From NCBI RefSeq assembly GCF_001513675.1, contig NZ_CP013859.1:2295081-2359080 (forward strand): 64,000 nucleotides of DNA, written 5' to 3'. Shown here one piece after another: positions 17,742-27,383 of this stretch. This DNA comes from Microbacterium sp. XT11. GTDB lineage: Bacteria; Actinomycetota; Actinomycetes; Actinomycetales; Microbacteriaceae. How positions within the stretch are numbered: the first letter of the stretch is position 1; every line of letters starts with the position of its first letter. Below the pieces are notes generated by a model. It saw only the letters and a program-made list of their open reading frames with translations. It did no database searches and was not told the origin of the DNA. Made by a program: the position numbers and the translations under genes.

Positions 17742-19682
17742 GTGAGAGTCGCGATCGTGACCGAGTCCTTCCTCCCGCACATGAACGGCGTGACCGGATC
17801 CGTGCTGCAGATCCTGCGGCATCTCGAGCGCACCGGTCACCATGCCCACGTCATCGCACCCGCCGCGGCCGGTGTGCCGCGGGAGATCGCCGGTGCGCAG
17901 ATCGAGACGATCCCGAGCGTGGCGCTGCCCGGCTACCGGAACGTGCGCGTGGGCACATCCTCCACCCAGCGCGTCGCCGCATCCCTTCGCCGGGTGCGTC
18001 CAGACGTCGTGCACCTGGCGTCGCCGTTCGCCCTCGGGTGGCGAGGAGCGCTCGCGGCCGACACGCTCGGCGTCGCATCCGTCGCGGCGTACCAGACCGA
18101 CGTCGCCGCGTACACCGAGCGCTACCGCATCCCCGCCACGGCGGGTCTCGCGCAGACGCACATCGCCCGCGTGCACCGCAGAGCCACCCTCACGCTGGCG
18201 CCGTCCGCCGAGTCCGCCCAGCAGCTCGCAGCGCTCGGGGTCGATCGTGTGCGCCGCTGGGGTCGCGGCGTCGACGCGGAACGGTTCCACCCCTCGCGTC
18301 GCGACGCCTCGCTGCGCGCGGCATGGGGCGCGCCCGTGCTCATCGGCTACGTCGGGCGACTCGCTCCGGAGAAGCAGGTGGAGGACCTCGTCGCACTCCG
18401 AGGCATCCCCGGTACGCGGCTCGTCATCATCGGAGACGGTCCGAGCAGGCAGCGACTGGAGGCACTGCTGCCCGATGCGGTCTTCCTCGGCCACCTCGAC
18501 GGCGGCGCGCTCGCCGCGGCCATGGCATCGCTCGACCTCTTCGTGCACCCGGGGGAGAGTGAGACGTTCGGACAGACGCTGCAGGAGGCGCACGCCAGCG
18601 GTGTGCCGGTCGTCGCCACCGGACGAGGCGGTCCCATCGACCTGGTGCGCATGGGCGTGGACGGCTGGCTCTATCGGCCGGGTGACCTCGACGACCTGCG
18701 CATGCGGGTCTCCGACCTCGCCGGGGACGCCCGCAAGCGGCACGCGTTCGGGGCGGAGGGACGCGCGGCCGTCGAGGGGCGCAGCTGGGCGAGCGTGTGC
18801 GATGAACTCCTCGGGCACTTCGATGAGGCACAGCGCCTGCGCCGCGTCGACGCGCGCCTGCGTGCGGTCAGGGCCGTGCGGCCCGAGCCGGCCGCTGCCG
18901 TCTCTTCTGCGCGCTGGCAGCGGTATGTCGCTCTCGGTGATTCGCTCACCGAGGGGCTGTGCGATCCGGGACCGGACGGGACGCTGCGCGGATGGGCCGA
19001 CCGGCTCGCCATGCTGCTCGCCGCACGCGGGGGCCTGCGGTATGCGAACCTCGCCATCCGTTCGCAGCGCGTCGCAGATGTGTGCGGAGCGCAACTCGAT
19101 CGGGCCATCGACCTTCGTCCCGATCTCGTATCGATCCTCGTCGGATCCAATGACCTCGTGAAGGCGAAGGCCGACGTGACGGCGCTCACCGAGACGCTCG
19201 AACGCGCTGTCGTCCGCCTGCGCGAGTCGGGTGCGGACGTGGTGCTCGTCACGCCGTTCCTGCCTGATCGCAGGGCTGCCGCGATCTACGTGCGACGCTT
19301 CGCGGCGTTCGCGACGGCGCTGGCGGGGATCGCCGCGCGCACGGGCTCGATCCTGATCGACACCGACCTGCACCCTGAGCTCGGCGAGCGACCGCACTGG
19401 GGAGAGGACCTGGTGCACTTGAGCAGCCGAGGGCACCGCTTCCTCGCCTACCGGGTGGCCGAGGTGCTCTCGGTGCCCCATGCTGACGCGCTCGGCGCCC
19501 TCGACGCCGCGCTGCACGACGGGGAGACCATCGGCGCGGGTCTGTGGTGGCGGCGGCACGCGCTGCCGTGGGTGTGGCGGAGGCTCCACGGGCGCACCGC
19601 AGGCGACGGCCGGGTGGCCAAGCACGACGGCTACGTGTACCCGGGACGATCCGCCGTCCAGCAGAGCGCCGACGTGAGCTGA
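17742..19682 (+). CDS. Fusion of GT4 glycosyltransferase and SGNH/GDSL hydrolase
   Basis: 646 residues in one frame. Residues 1-375 are a GT4 glycosyltransferase of the MgtA/PimB-like group: VRVAIVTESFLPHMNGVTGS, YVGRLAPEKQVEDLV, and the donor-binding E-x7-E region in FVHPGESETFGQTLQEAHAS. After a short linker, residues 392-600 are an SGNH hydrolase: block I GDSLTEG (S401), block III GSNDLVK, and block V D556-x-x-H559. No signal peptide or membrane segment is seen, so both parts are probably cytosolic. In relatives these appear to be separate neighbouring genes (recollection). A -10-like CATCCT ends six bases before GTG 17742. The fusion could glycosylate and deacylate the same lipid or glycan. 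Confidence 0.88.
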   Translation: MRVAIVTESFLPHMNGVTGSVLQILRHLERTGHHAHVIAPAAAGVPREIAGAQIETIPSVALPGYRNVRVGTSSTQRVAASLRRVRPDVVHLASPFALGWRGALAADTLGVASVAAYQTDVAAYTERYRIPATAGLAQTHIARVHRRATLTLAPSAESAQQLAALGVDRVRRWGRGVDAERFHPSRRDASLRAAWGAPVLIGYVGRLAPEKQVEDLVALRGIPGTRLVIIGDGPSRQRLEALLPDAVFLGHLDGGALAAAMASLDLFVHPGESETFGQTLQEAHASGVPVVATGRGGPIDLVRMGVDGWLYRPGDLDDLRMRVSDLAGDARKRHAFGAEGRAAVEGRSWASVCDELLGHFDEAQRLRRVDARLRAVRAVRPEPAAAVSSARWQRYVALGDSLTEGLCDPGPDGTLRGWADRLAMLLAARGGLRYANLAIRSQRVADVCGAQLDRAIDLRPDLVSILVGSNDLVKAKADVTALTETLERAVVRLRESGADVVLVTPFLPDRRAAAIYVRRFAAFATALAGIAARTGSILIDTDLHPELGERPHWGEDLVHLSSRGHRFLAYRVAEVLSVPHADALGALDAALHDGETIGAGLWWRRHALPWVWRRLHGRTAGDGRVAKHDGYVYPGRSAVQQSADVS

Positions 19683-19692
19683 TCCACGACGC

Positions 19693-21003
19693 TCACCGGC
19701 GTCCCATGCCGTGATACGTCCATCCGGCCGCTCGCCAGGCCCCGGGGTCGAGGCAGTTGCGCCCGTCGATGACGATGCGTCCGCGCACGAGCCCTCCCGC
19801 ATGCTCCGGGGTGAGGTCGCGGCGGTAGTCGTCCCACTCGGTGACGATCACGACGGCATCCGCCTCGCGCAGGGCGGTGTCGCGCTCCGGGGCGTACGAG
19901 AGCTGAGGGTGGGCCGCTCGCGCGTTGTCGACGGCGGCAGGATCGGTCACGACGACGTCGGCGCCGAGACCCCGCAATCGCACAGCCACGTCGAGAGCGG
20001 GGGAGTCGCGGATGTCGTCGCTGAACGGCTTGAAGGCGGCCCCGAGCACGGCCACCCTCTTGCCGAACACGAGCCCGCCGAGTGCGTCCACCACGAGCTG
20101 CACTGCGCGGTCGCGGCGGCGCATGTTGATGGCGTCGACTTCGTGCAGGAACCCCACCGACTCTCCGCGCCCCAGCTCCTCGGCGCGCGCGGCGAACGCG
20201 CGGATGTCCTTCGGCAGGCATCCGCCGCCGAAGCCGATGCCCGAGCCGAGGTAGCGCCGCCCGATGCGGTCGTCGTGCCCGAGGGCGTCGGCGAGCATCG
20301 CGACGTCGGCGCCCGCTGCCTCCGCGATCTCCGACATCGCGTTGATGAAGGAGATCTTCGTGGCGAGGAACGCGTTCGCCGCTCCCTTGACCAGCTCGGC
20401 GGTCGCGAGATCGGTGACGAGGAAGGGCACGCCGCGCTCGACCGCGGGGCCGTATGCCTCGCGCAGCAGCGCGGCGGCCGTCTCGCCGCCGGCATCGGCA
20501 GTCGTCCCCACGACGATGCGGTCGGGCTCGATCGTGTCGTGCACGGCCCATCCCTCGCGCAGGAACTCGGGGTTCCACGCGAGAGCGGCGCCGGTCGCCG
20601 AGACGCGTGCGGAGAGCCGTTCGGCGGTTCCCACGGGCACGGTGGACTTGCCCGCGACGACGTCTCCGCGGCGCAGGTGGGGGAGCAGCGCCTCGATCGC
20701 GGCGTCGACGTGACGCAGATCCGCGGCATGTCCGCCGGCGATCTGCGGGGTGCCCACGGCGAGGAAGTGCACGGCGGCCCCGGCCGCATCCGCGGCGCGT
20801 GTGCTGAACCGGAGGCGCCCTGACGCGATGCCGTCGCGGAGGAGGTCGTCGAGGCGGGGCTCGAAGAAGGGCGCCGATCCTTCTCGCAGCGTGGCGACCT
20901 TGCCCTCGTCGACGTCGATGCCGATCACCTCGTGTCCGATCGAGGCCATCGCGGCGGCGTGCACGGCGCCGAGGTAGCCGCAGCCGATGACTGACATGCG
21001 CAT
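19693..21003 (-). CDS. UDP-glucose/GDP-mannose-type 6-dehydrogenase
   Basis: 436 residues. It has a Rossmann fold with VIGCGYLGAVHAAAMASIG (GxGxxG), the central domain LAWNPEFLREGWAV, and the catalytic cysteine in GIGFGGGCLPKDIRAFA. It has the length and motif order of UDP-glucose dehydrogenase, which oxidises UDP-glucose twice to UDP-glucuronate with NAD for surface polysaccharides. ATG 21003 or the in-frame ATG at 20997 may be the start; 21003 has a GGTGGGG upstream. It converges on the GT4-SGNH fusion gene, which supports a shared role in envelope glycans. Other sugar nucleotides are possible substrates. Confidence 0.92.
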   Translation of the reverse strand: MRMSVIGCGYLGAVHAAAMASIGHEVIGIDVDEGKVATLREGSAPFFEPRLDDLLRDGIASGRLRFSTRAADAAGAAVHFLAVGTPQIAGGHAADLRHVDAAIEALLPHLRRGDVVAGKSTVPVGTAERLSARVSATGAALAWNPEFLREGWAVHDTIEPDRIVVGTTADAGGETAAALLREAYGPAVERGVPFLVTDLATAELVKGAANAFLATKISFINAMSEIAEAAGADVAMLADALGHDDRIGRRYLGSGIGFGGGCLPKDIRAFAARAEELGRGESVGFLHEVDAINMRRRDRAVQLVVDALGGLVFGKRVAVLGAAFKPFSDDIRDSPALDVAVRLRGLGADVVVTDPAAVDNARAAHPQLSYAPERDTALREADAVVIVTEWDDYRRDLTPEHAGGLVRGRIVIDGRNCLDPGAWRAAGWTYHGMGRR

Positions 21004-21169
21004 GGGAACACCCCACCGGATGCCGGTCACGCGGCGGCATCGCGGGTGTGAACGGCACATGGCCGGAGGATGACCGGTGCGGACTTCGACGATGCCGGCC
21101 GTGGCAATCGGAGGTGCCGCTGGTAGGGTGGGGGAGTCGGCGTGTGCCGACGCACAAGTTCACATCGAC

Positions 21170-21260
21170 TCATGGAGCGATCGGCGGAGAAGCTGGTCCC
21201 CTGTGGTGGGTTCCCCGGCCGTCGTGTCGGGTGGCTTTCTACTGGTGGCCAGCGCAGGCG
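21170..21260 (+). ncRNA. Actino-pnp leader RNA upstream of pnp
   Basis: The 362-base gap before pnp holds a structured leader. GCTGG (21192-21196) pairs with CCAGC (21249-21253), closing a region with GGTCCCCTGTGGTGGGTTCC and GTGGCTTTCTACTGGTGGCC. These blocks match, from memory, the conserved Actino-pnp RNA motif found in actinobacterial 5' UTRs of polynucleotide phosphorylase genes, thought to help autoregulation or RNA processing. The ends are approximate. A candidate promoter with TGGTAGGGT (-10, 21121-21129) lies upstream; the rest of the gap shows no gene. Confidence 0.72.
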
Positions 21261-21365
21261 ACACTCGCGGATGCCCGCGCGCCCGAACCCCGACCGTGCG
21301 CTCCTTCATGAACACGCTCGCGCGCCATACGGGCACGCGAGCTTAAACAAAGAAGGAGAGACCTC

Positions 21366-23642
21366 TTGGAAGGTCCTGAAATCACCGCCACCGAGGCCGT
21401 TCTCGACAACGGCCGCTTCGGCACCCGCACCATCCGCTTCGAGACCGGCCGCCTCGCGCAGCAGGCTCAGGGCGCTGTCGCCGCCTACCTGGACGGCGAG
21501 ACCATGCTCCTCTCGGCGACGAGCGCGAGCAAGAACCCGCGCGAAGGGTTCGACTTCTTCCCGCTGACGGTCGACGTCGAGGAGCGTTCGTACGCCGCGG
21601 GCAAGATCCCCGGCTCGTTCTTCCGCCGCGAGGGCCGGCCCTCGACCGAGGCCATCCTCGTCTGCCGCCTGATCGACCGTCCGCTGCGCCCGTCGTTCGT
21701 CGACGGGCTCCGCAACGAGGTCCAGATCGTCATCACGGTGCTCTCGATCGCGCCCGGCGAGTTCTACGACGCCCTCGCGATCAACGCCGCGTCCGCGTCA
21801 ACGCAGATCTCCGGTCTGCCGTTCTCCGGTCCGATCGCGGGTGTGCGTCTGGCCTTCATCCCCGGTCACGGCGAGCACGACGACCAGTGGGTCGCGTTCC
21901 CGAACGCCGAGCAGGTCGAGCAGGCCGTCTTCGACCTCGTCGTCGCCGGTCGCGTCGTCACGAAGGGCGACGGCACGGAGGACGTCGCGATCATGATGGT
22001 CGAGGCAGAGGCCACCGAGAACAGCTGGAACCTCATCAAGGCCGGCGCCACGAAGCCCAGCGAAGAGGTCGTCGCACAGGGCCTTGAGGCCGCCAAGCCG
22101 TTCATCGCGCAGCTCGTGAAGGCTCAGGCCGAGCTCGCGGCGACCGCGTCGAAGGAGCCGGGCGTCTACCCGGTCTTCCCGGCATACAGCCAGGAGGTCT
22201 ACGACTTCGTCTCCGAGCGGGCGTACGCCGAGCTCAGCGACGTGTACCAGATCGCCGACAAGCAGGAGCGCCAGAACGCCGACGACGCGATCAAGGACCG
22301 CGTCAAGGCCGAGCTCATCGAGGCGACCGAGAACGGCACGCTTCCGGCCGCCGCTCCGCTCGAGTTCGCCGCAGCGTACAAGTCAGTGACGAAGAAGATC
22401 GTCCGTGGCCGCATCCTCACCGAGAACGTGCGCATCGACGGTCGCGGGCTCGCCGACATCCGTCCGCTGGACGCCGAGGTGCAGGTCATCCCGCGCGTGC
22501 ACGGCTCGGCGATCTTCCAGCGCGGTGAGACGCAGATCCTGGGCGTCACCACGCTGAACATGCTCAAGATGGAGCAGCAGATCGACTCGCTGTCGCCCAC
22601 GACGAGCAAGCGCTACATGCACCACTACAACTTCCCGCCCTACTCCACCGGTGAGACCGGCCGCGTCGGGTCGCCGAAGCGTCGCGAGATCGGGCACGGC
22701 TTCCTCGCCGAGCGCGCGCTCGTGCCGGTGCTGCCCAGCCGCGAGGAGTTCCCCTACGCGATCCGCCAGGTGTCCGAGGCCCTCGGCTCCAACGGTTCGA
22801 CGTCGATGGGGTCGGTGTGCGCCTCCACTCTGTCGCTGCTGAACGCTGGTGTGCCGCTGCGCGCACCCGTCGCCGGCATCGCGATGGGCCTGGTGTCCGA
22901 CGAGGTCGACGGTGAGACCCGCTACGCGGCGCTCACCGATATCCTCGGCGCCGAGGACGCGCTCGGCGACATGGACTTCAAGGTCGCCGGCACCAGCGAG
23001 TTCGTCACGGCAATCCAGCTCGACACCAAGCTCGACGGCATCCCCTCGTCGGTGCTGGCCGGTGCGCTGACCCAGGCGCGCGACGCCCGCCTGACGATCC
23101 TCGGCGTGCTGAACGCCGCGATCGACGCCCCCGACGAGATGGCGCCCACCGCGCCGCGCGTCATCAGCGTGCAGATCCCGGTCGACAAGATCGGCGAGCT
23201 CATCGGCCCGAAGGGCAAGACGATCAACGCGATCCAGGACGAGACCGGCGCGCAGATCTCCATCGAGGAGGACGGCACCGTCTACATCGGCGCGACCGAC
23301 GGCCCTTCGGCCGAGGCCGCCCGCGCTCAGGTGAACGCGATCGCCAACCCGACCAACCCGGAGGTCGGCGAGCAGTTCCTCGGCACCGTCGTGAAGATCG
23401 CCACGTTCGGCGCCTTCATCTCGCTGCTGCCCGGCAAGGACGGCCTGCTGCACGTCACCGAGGTGCGCAAGCTCGCCGGTGGCAAGCGCGTCGAGAACGT
23501 CGAGGACGTGCTGTCGGTCGGTCAGAAGATCCTCGTGAAGATCACGAAGATCGACGACCGCGGCAAGCTCTCGCTCGAGCCCGTGCTCGATGACGCCCCG
23601 GCTGCCGACGCCGCGCCCGCGGAGGAGACCGCGGCCGAGTAA
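21366..23642 (+). CDS. pnp: Polyribonucleotide nucleotidyltransferase (PNPase)
   Basis: 758 residues. Two RNase-PH-like domains (about 15-150 and 360-590), the first with [20 protein letters not shown] and the second with the phosphorolytic core [19 protein letters not shown] and [20 protein letters not shown] split across the helix. A KH domain ([15 protein letters not shown]) and an S1 domain ([18 protein letters not shown]) close the protein. It degrades RNA from the 3' end with phosphate in a trimer. TTG at 21366 is the start, following an AAGGAGAGA site. The long structured leader suggests control of its own mRNA. Confidence 0.97.
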   Translation: MEGPEITATEAVLDNGRFGTRTIRFETGRLAQQAQGAVAAYLDGETMLLSATSASKNPREGFDFFPLTVDVEERSYAAGKIPGSFFRREGRPSTEAILVCRLIDRPLRPSFVDGLRNEVQIVITVLSIAPGEFYDALAINAASASTQISGLPFSGPIAGVRLAFIPGHGEHDDQWVAFPNAEQVEQAVFDLVVAGRVVTKGDGTEDVAIMMVEAEATENSWNLIKAGATKPSEEVVAQGLEAAKPFIAQLVKAQAELAATASKEPGVYPVFPAYSQEVYDFVSERAYAELSDVYQIADKQERQNADDAIKDRVKAELIEATENGTLPAAAPLEFAAAYKSVTKKIVRGRILTENVRIDGRGLADIRPLDAEVQVIPRVHGSAIFQRGETQILGVTTLNMLKMEQQIDSLSPTTSKRYMHHYNFPPYSTGETGRVGSPKRREIGHGFLAERALVPVLPSREEFPYAIRQVSEALGSNGSTSMGSVCASTLSLLNAGVPLRAPVAGIAMGLVSDEVDGETRYAALTDILGAEDALGDMDFKVAGTSEFVTAIQLDTKLDGIPSSVLAGALTQARDARLTILGVLNAAIDAPDEMAPTAPRVISVQIPVDKIGELIGPKGKTINAIQDETGAQISIEEDGTVYIGATDGPSAEAARAQVNAIANPTNPEVGEQFLGTVVKIATFGAFISLLPGKDGLLHVTEVRKLAGGKRVENVEDVLSVGQKILVKITKIDDRGKLSLEPVLDDAPAADAAPAEETAAE

Positions 23643-23659
23643 GCCCCGAACGACCGTGG

Positions 23660-23691
23660 CCCGGGACTCCTCTGCAGGGGAGTCCCGGGCT
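23660..23691 (+). terminator. Terminator after pnp
   Basis: GCCCGGGACTCC (23660-23671) pairs with GGAGTCCCGGGC (23680-23691), a perfect 12-bp stem with an 8-base loop, 18 bases after the pnp stop codon. Confidence 0.8.
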
Positions 23692-23851
23692 TCGTCGTCA
23701 TGATGTGATCAAACCGTTATCGGAAGTTTCCGCGTCGTTCGGCGGATTGGTCGGGCAGTTCGCGGAAGTCGCATACCCTCGAAGTACGCACCGGGGGGTG
23801 CAGCACGCAGTGACGAGGTCGGAACGCACCGATCGACGCGGGGGTGAGGAA

Positions 23852-24880
23852 ATGCGGTTGTTCAGCGTAGGCGCAGGAGCGTCCGCCGAGCGTGCGCAGA
23901 GCGAGTCGCCGGAGCACCCGTCGGCGCCCATCCCGATCGTCGGACCGGGAGTCGGCGAGAGCATCCGCGTCCCGCTCGGCGAGACCGGGTTCGAGACCTT
24001 CCCCCTCATGCTGGGCGCGGCGGAGTTCGGCTGGAACGTCGACCTCGAGACCAGTCACGGCATCCTCGACCGCTACGTCGATTTCGGGGGCAACGCCGTG
24101 CACACGGCCGACGGCTTCTCCGGCGGCCGCAGCGAGCACATCATCGGCCAGTGGCTGCGGTCGCGGGGCATGCGGGACCGCACGCTCCTCAGCGTGCGGG
24201 TGGGATCACATGCCGACAACCCCGGACTCGGCTCGGTGAACCTCGTCCGGGCCGTCGAGGGCTCCCTCACCCGACTGGGCGTCGACACGATCGACGTGCT
24301 GTACCTCGACGCGACCCTCGACGACGGCACCAACCTCGAAGACACCCTTGCCACCGTCGAGTGGCTGATCGAAGCGGGCAAGATCCGCGCGGTCGGCGCA
24401 TTCGGCTTCGCGCCGGAGAAGCTGGTCGAGGCACGCATCCTGGCCTCCGCGGGGTATCCGCGCATCGAGGTCCTCGACGCACCGTACAACCTGGTCCGCC
24501 GTCTGCCCTTCGAGGGCGATCTGCGACTCGTGGCCGGGGCGCAGAACCTCGCCGTGACGCCCTCCCACGCCCTCGAGCATGGATTCCTCTCGGGCCGGCA
24601 CAGGAGCAAGTCGCTCATGTCACAGGGAGTGCGGGGCGAGCAGCTGCGAACGCACCTCAACCGGCGCGGCATCAAGATCCTGCGTGCGCTCGATCAGGTC
24701 GCGACCGAGCTGGGAGTGCCGGTCGCGGCGGTGTCCATCGCATGGCTTCTTGCGCAGCGGACGATCGCGGCGCCGATCGTGAACGCGTTCGCCACCGATC
24801 ACGTCGACGAGCTCATGCAGGGGGCCGGTGTCACGCTGACGAGAGCGCAGGTCGCCGATCTCACCAGGGCAGGCAACTGA
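23852..24880 (+). CDS. Aldo/keto reductase-fold protein lacking the catalytic tetrad
   Basis: 342 residues. The whole TIM-barrel pattern of aldo/keto reductases is present (LGETGFETFPLMLGAAEFG, SGGRSEHIIGQWL, AVEGSLTRLGVDTIDVLYLD, EDTLATVEWLIEAGKIRAVG). However each catalytic position differs: Asp of FDTA is H84 (VHTAD), Tyr is F89, Lys is R116 (LSVRVG), and His is D153. The nicotinamide-contacting SN motif is FG (184-185). It therefore looks like a pseudoenzyme, perhaps a sensor or binding protein. An N-terminal extension of about 37 residues precedes the barrel. ATG 23852 follows GGGTGAGGA. Function is unknown. Confidence 0.85.
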   Translation: MRLFSVGAGASAERAQSESPEHPSAPIPIVGPGVGESIRVPLGETGFETFPLMLGAAEFGWNVDLETSHGILDRYVDFGGNAVHTADGFSGGRSEHIIGQWLRSRGMRDRTLLSVRVGSHADNPGLGSVNLVRAVEGSLTRLGVDTIDVLYLDATLDDGTNLEDTLATVEWLIEAGKIRAVGAFGFAPEKLVEARILASAGYPRIEVLDAPYNLVRRLPFEGDLRLVAGAQNLAVTPSHALEHGFLSGRHRSKSLMSQGVRGEQLRTHLNRRGIKILRALDQVATELGVPVAAVSIAWLLAQRTIAAPIVNAFATDHVDELMQGAGVTLTRAQVADLTRAGN

Positions 24881-24959
24881 GGGTCGGCGCTGCTCGGACT
24901 CCCGACCTGTATAGGGTGGAAGGGAGCCCGGCAGATGCTGGCGATGAAGCGAGCGAGTT

Positions 24960-25562
24960 GTGACGCATTACATATATCTGGTCAGACACGGTGAACATCA
25001 GGATGCGGAGCATGGCCTGACCGACGGGCCGCTGTCCCCGCGTGGTCAGCGGCAGGCCGAGCTGATCGCCGATCGGCTGTCCGGCCTCCCGCTCGACGCC
25101 GTCTGGCATTCGCCGCTGCTGCGCGCAAACGAGACGGCCCGAGCGATCGCCGCCCGGCTGCCGGCCGTTGATCCGGAACCGACCGCGCTGCTCTTCGATT
25201 GCGTTCCGACAGGGATGACCGAGGAGACGCCTGCGGCGTTCGAGCCGTTCTTCGGCGCCGTGACCGAGGCCGAGATCGAGGCGGGCAGGGCGCAGATGTC
25301 CGATGCCGTGAACGAGTTCCTCGTGCGCAAGACGGGCGAGGTGCATGAGGTGCTCATCACCCACAACTTCGTCATCTCCTGGTTCGTGCGCGAGGTCCTC
25401 GGAGCGCCCGAGTGGCGTTGGATGACCCTCAACCAGGCGCACTGCGGCCTGACGGTGATCGCACAGAAGCAGGGCCGTCCGTGGACGTTGCTGACCCACA
25501 ACGACACGGGCCACCTGCCGGTCGAGCTTCGAACGGGCATCCCCGACGCCATGCCGGTCTGA
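24960..25562 (+). CDS. Histidine phosphatase (phosphoglycerate-mutase-like)
   Basis: 200 residues starting at GTG. The catalytic RHG motif is YLVRHGEHQD near the N-terminus (phosphohistidine), followed by LSPRGQRQAELIADRL and WHSPLLRANETARAIA. The second His lies in VLITHNFVISWFV. Family members hydrolyse phosphate esters of sugars, nucleotides or proteins; nothing indicates which one. A TATAGGG element is seen near 24910. dapB lies 81 bases downstream. Confidence 0.9.
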   Translation: MTHYIYLVRHGEHQDAEHGLTDGPLSPRGQRQAELIADRLSGLPLDAVWHSPLLRANETARAIAARLPAVDPEPTALLFDCVPTGMTEETPAAFEPFFGAVTEAEIEAGRAQMSDAVNEFLVRKTGEVHEVLITHNFVISWFVREVLGAPEWRWMTLNQAHCGLTVIAQKQGRPWTLLTHNDTGHLPVELRTGIPDAMPV

Positions 25563-25643
25563 GGCCGTCCTCGCGACGATCGCAGGCACCGCCACGCGGG
25601 CGGCGCAAAGCGCGGCGTGTCGCGGGAGAAATAGACTGGACAC

Positions 25644-26384
25644 ATGACCACCCAGGTAGCCCTCGTCGGCGGCACCGGCAAGCTCGGCACGATCATCGGC
25701 GCTGTGATCGAAGAGCTCGACGGTTTCGAGGTGGGGCGCGTCCTCACTTCTCGAAGCGAGCTTTCGGAGCTCGACGGAGCGGGGCTCGTCATCGATGCCT
25801 CGACGCCGCAGGTGAGCATCGACGTGGTGCGTGCGGCGGTCGAGCGCGGCATCAACGTGCTGGTGGCGACCTCGGGGTGGTCCGCCGAGCGCATCGCCCT
25901 GGTGCGTCCGCTCGTCGAAGCTGCGGGCACGGGCGCAGTCTTCATCCCCAACTTCTCACTCGGCTCGGTGCTCGGCTCCACCCTCGCTGCTGCTGCCGCG
26001 CCCTTCTTCCCCTCCGCGGAGATCGTCGAGGCCCACCACGAGACGAAGATCGACTCGCCCAGCGGTACGGCGGTGCGCACGGCGGAGCTCATCGCGGCCG
26101 CACGCTCGGAGCAGGGTCCGGTGAGCGCTCCGCACGCCGATCAGCGCGCACGCGGCCAGCAGGTAGGCAGCGTGCCCATCCACTCGCTCCGCCGCCCCGG
26201 CGTCATCGCGAAGCAGGAGGTCATCCTGTCCGGACCGGGGGAGTCGCTCACGTTCACGCATGACACGGTCGATCCCGCCCGTGCTTATGCGCCCGGCATC
26301 CGGCTCGCCGTGCCGTTCGCCGCGCAGGCCGCCGGCGTCGTGGTCGGACTGGAGAGCATGATCGACATCGGCATCCGCTCGTGA
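25644..26384 (+). CDS. dapB: 4-hydroxy-tetrahydrodipicolinate reductase
   Basis: 246 residues. The N-terminal Rossmann motif is ALVGGTGKLGTIIG, and the signature EAHHETKIDSPSGTA holds the catalytic HH and Lys. It reduces the dihydrodipicolinate intermediate with NAD(P)H in lysine and meso-diaminopimelate synthesis, feeding peptidoglycan. dapA and dapF lie elsewhere in this window, so the pathway genes are scattered. TAGACT (25632-25637) ends six bases before ATG, a leaderless promoter. Its stop overlaps the start of the next gene. Confidence 0.96.
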   Translation: MTTQVALVGGTGKLGTIIGAVIEELDGFEVGRVLTSRSELSELDGAGLVIDASTPQVSIDVVRAAVERGINVLVATSGWSAERIALVRPLVEAAGTGAVFIPNFSLGSVLGSTLAAAAAPFFPSAEIVEAHHETKIDSPSGTAVRTAELIAAARSEQGPVSAPHADQRARGQQVGSVPIHSLRRPGVIAKQEVILSGPGESLTFTHDTVDPARAYAPGIRLAVPFAAQAAGVVVGLESMIDIGIRS

Positions 26385-26833
26385 TGTCCCGTGTCGGCGT
26401 CGCCCTCATGGCAGCGGCGCTCCTGGTGTATCTCGCCGTTGCGGTATGGCTCGCCGTGATGTTCTTCGCGGTCGGGACGCCTGTCTCGATCGGCATGGGC
26501 GTGGCCCTCGTGGTGCTCGCGCCGCTCGGGGCGTGGTCGCTGTTGCGTGAGATGCAGTTCGGCTTCGCTGCGGATCGCCTGGGACGCATCCTTGATGCGG
26601 AGGGCGGGATGCCGGAGGCCGAGACCGAGCTGACGCCGAGCGGCCGTCTCGCCCCGGCGGATGCGGGCCCGCTCGTCGCCCGCTATGAAGCCGCAGCGGA
26701 CGCAGCTCCCAGGGACTGGCGCGCCCGCTACCGTCTCGGCGTGGTGCTGGATGCTGCGGGACGCCGCAAGGACGCCCGCCGCAGCATCCGCGAGGCGATC
26801 CGGCTCTCCCGCGCGTCAGCGTCGACGCGCTGA
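26384..26833 (+). CDS. Small membrane protein with a C-terminal TPR-like segment
   Basis: 149 residues. Two hydrophobic segments (about residues 5-30 and 35-55) are followed by a soluble part whose end, WRARYRLGVVLDAAGRRKD ARRSIREAIRLSR, reads like one TPR hairpin. Its ATG overlaps the dapB stop (TGATG), so it is co-translated with dapB. GTG at 26381 is an alternative start. Such a gene follows dapB in several Microbacteriaceae (recollection); no function is known. Confidence 0.75.
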   Translation: MSRVGVALMAAALLVYLAVAVWLAVMFFAVGTPVSIGMGVALVVLAPLGAWSLLREMQFGFAADRLGRILDAEGGMPEAETELTPSGRLAPADAGPLVARYEAAADAAPRDWRARYRLGVVLDAAGRRKDARRSIREAIRLSRASASTR

Positions 26834-26834
26834 A

Positions 26835-27260
26835 TCAAGCGAGGGTGGCTTCGAGGGTGATCTCGATGCCGGCGAGCGCCTGAGACACGGGGCAGCCGGT
26901 CTTCGCCTCGTTGGCGATCTCCTGGAACTTCTCAGGGCTGAGGCCGGGGACGACCGCGTTGACGTTGAGGTGGCTGCCCGTGATGCCCACGCCGGGCTTG
27001 AAGGTGACGGAGGCGCTCGTGTTCACCTTCTCGGGCGGGGTGCCGTTCTCCGCCAGTGCGTGCGACAGGGCCATGCTGAAGCAGGCCGAGTGCGCCGCAG
27101 CGATGAGCTCTTCCGGCGTGGTGGTCGTGTCGCTGCCCTCGCTGCGGGCCTTCCAGTCGATGGGGAAGGTGCCGAGGTTCGACGACGAGAAGGCGACGGT
27201 CCCCGAGCCCTCCGTGAGGGATCCGGTCCAGGTGCTGGTGGCTTCGCTGGTGACAGGCAT
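26835..27260 (-). CDS. OsmC-family peroxiredoxin
   Basis: 141 residues, with the two redox cysteines of OsmC/Ohr proteins: C60 in AAAHSACFSMAL and C123 in KTGCPVSQAL. R39 and E51 fit the active-site Arg and Glu. It reduces organic hydroperoxides with thiols. An AGGAGGAA-type site precedes ATG 27260. It is the last gene of a reverse-strand group with DUF4395 and thioredoxin genes, which would supply the reductant. It converges on the dapB pair. Confidence 0.93.
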   Translation of the reverse strand: MPVTSEATSTWTGSLTEGSGTVAFSSSNLGTFPIDWKARSEGSDTTTTPEELIAAAHSACFSMALSHALAENGTPPEKVNTSASVTFKPGVGITGSHLNVNAVVPGLSPEKFQEIANEAKTGCPVSQALAGIEITLEATLA

Positions 27261-27383
27261 GGTTCCTCCGGGTTTCTCGCGCTGCTCGAGCCGCAGCGTC
27301 GCGTCGTGGCCAGCCTATCCGGCGTCGCGTCGCGAAGGAACGCCGCGTCGTGAAGGAGCAGCGCCCGGAGGCCGACAGGTGCG

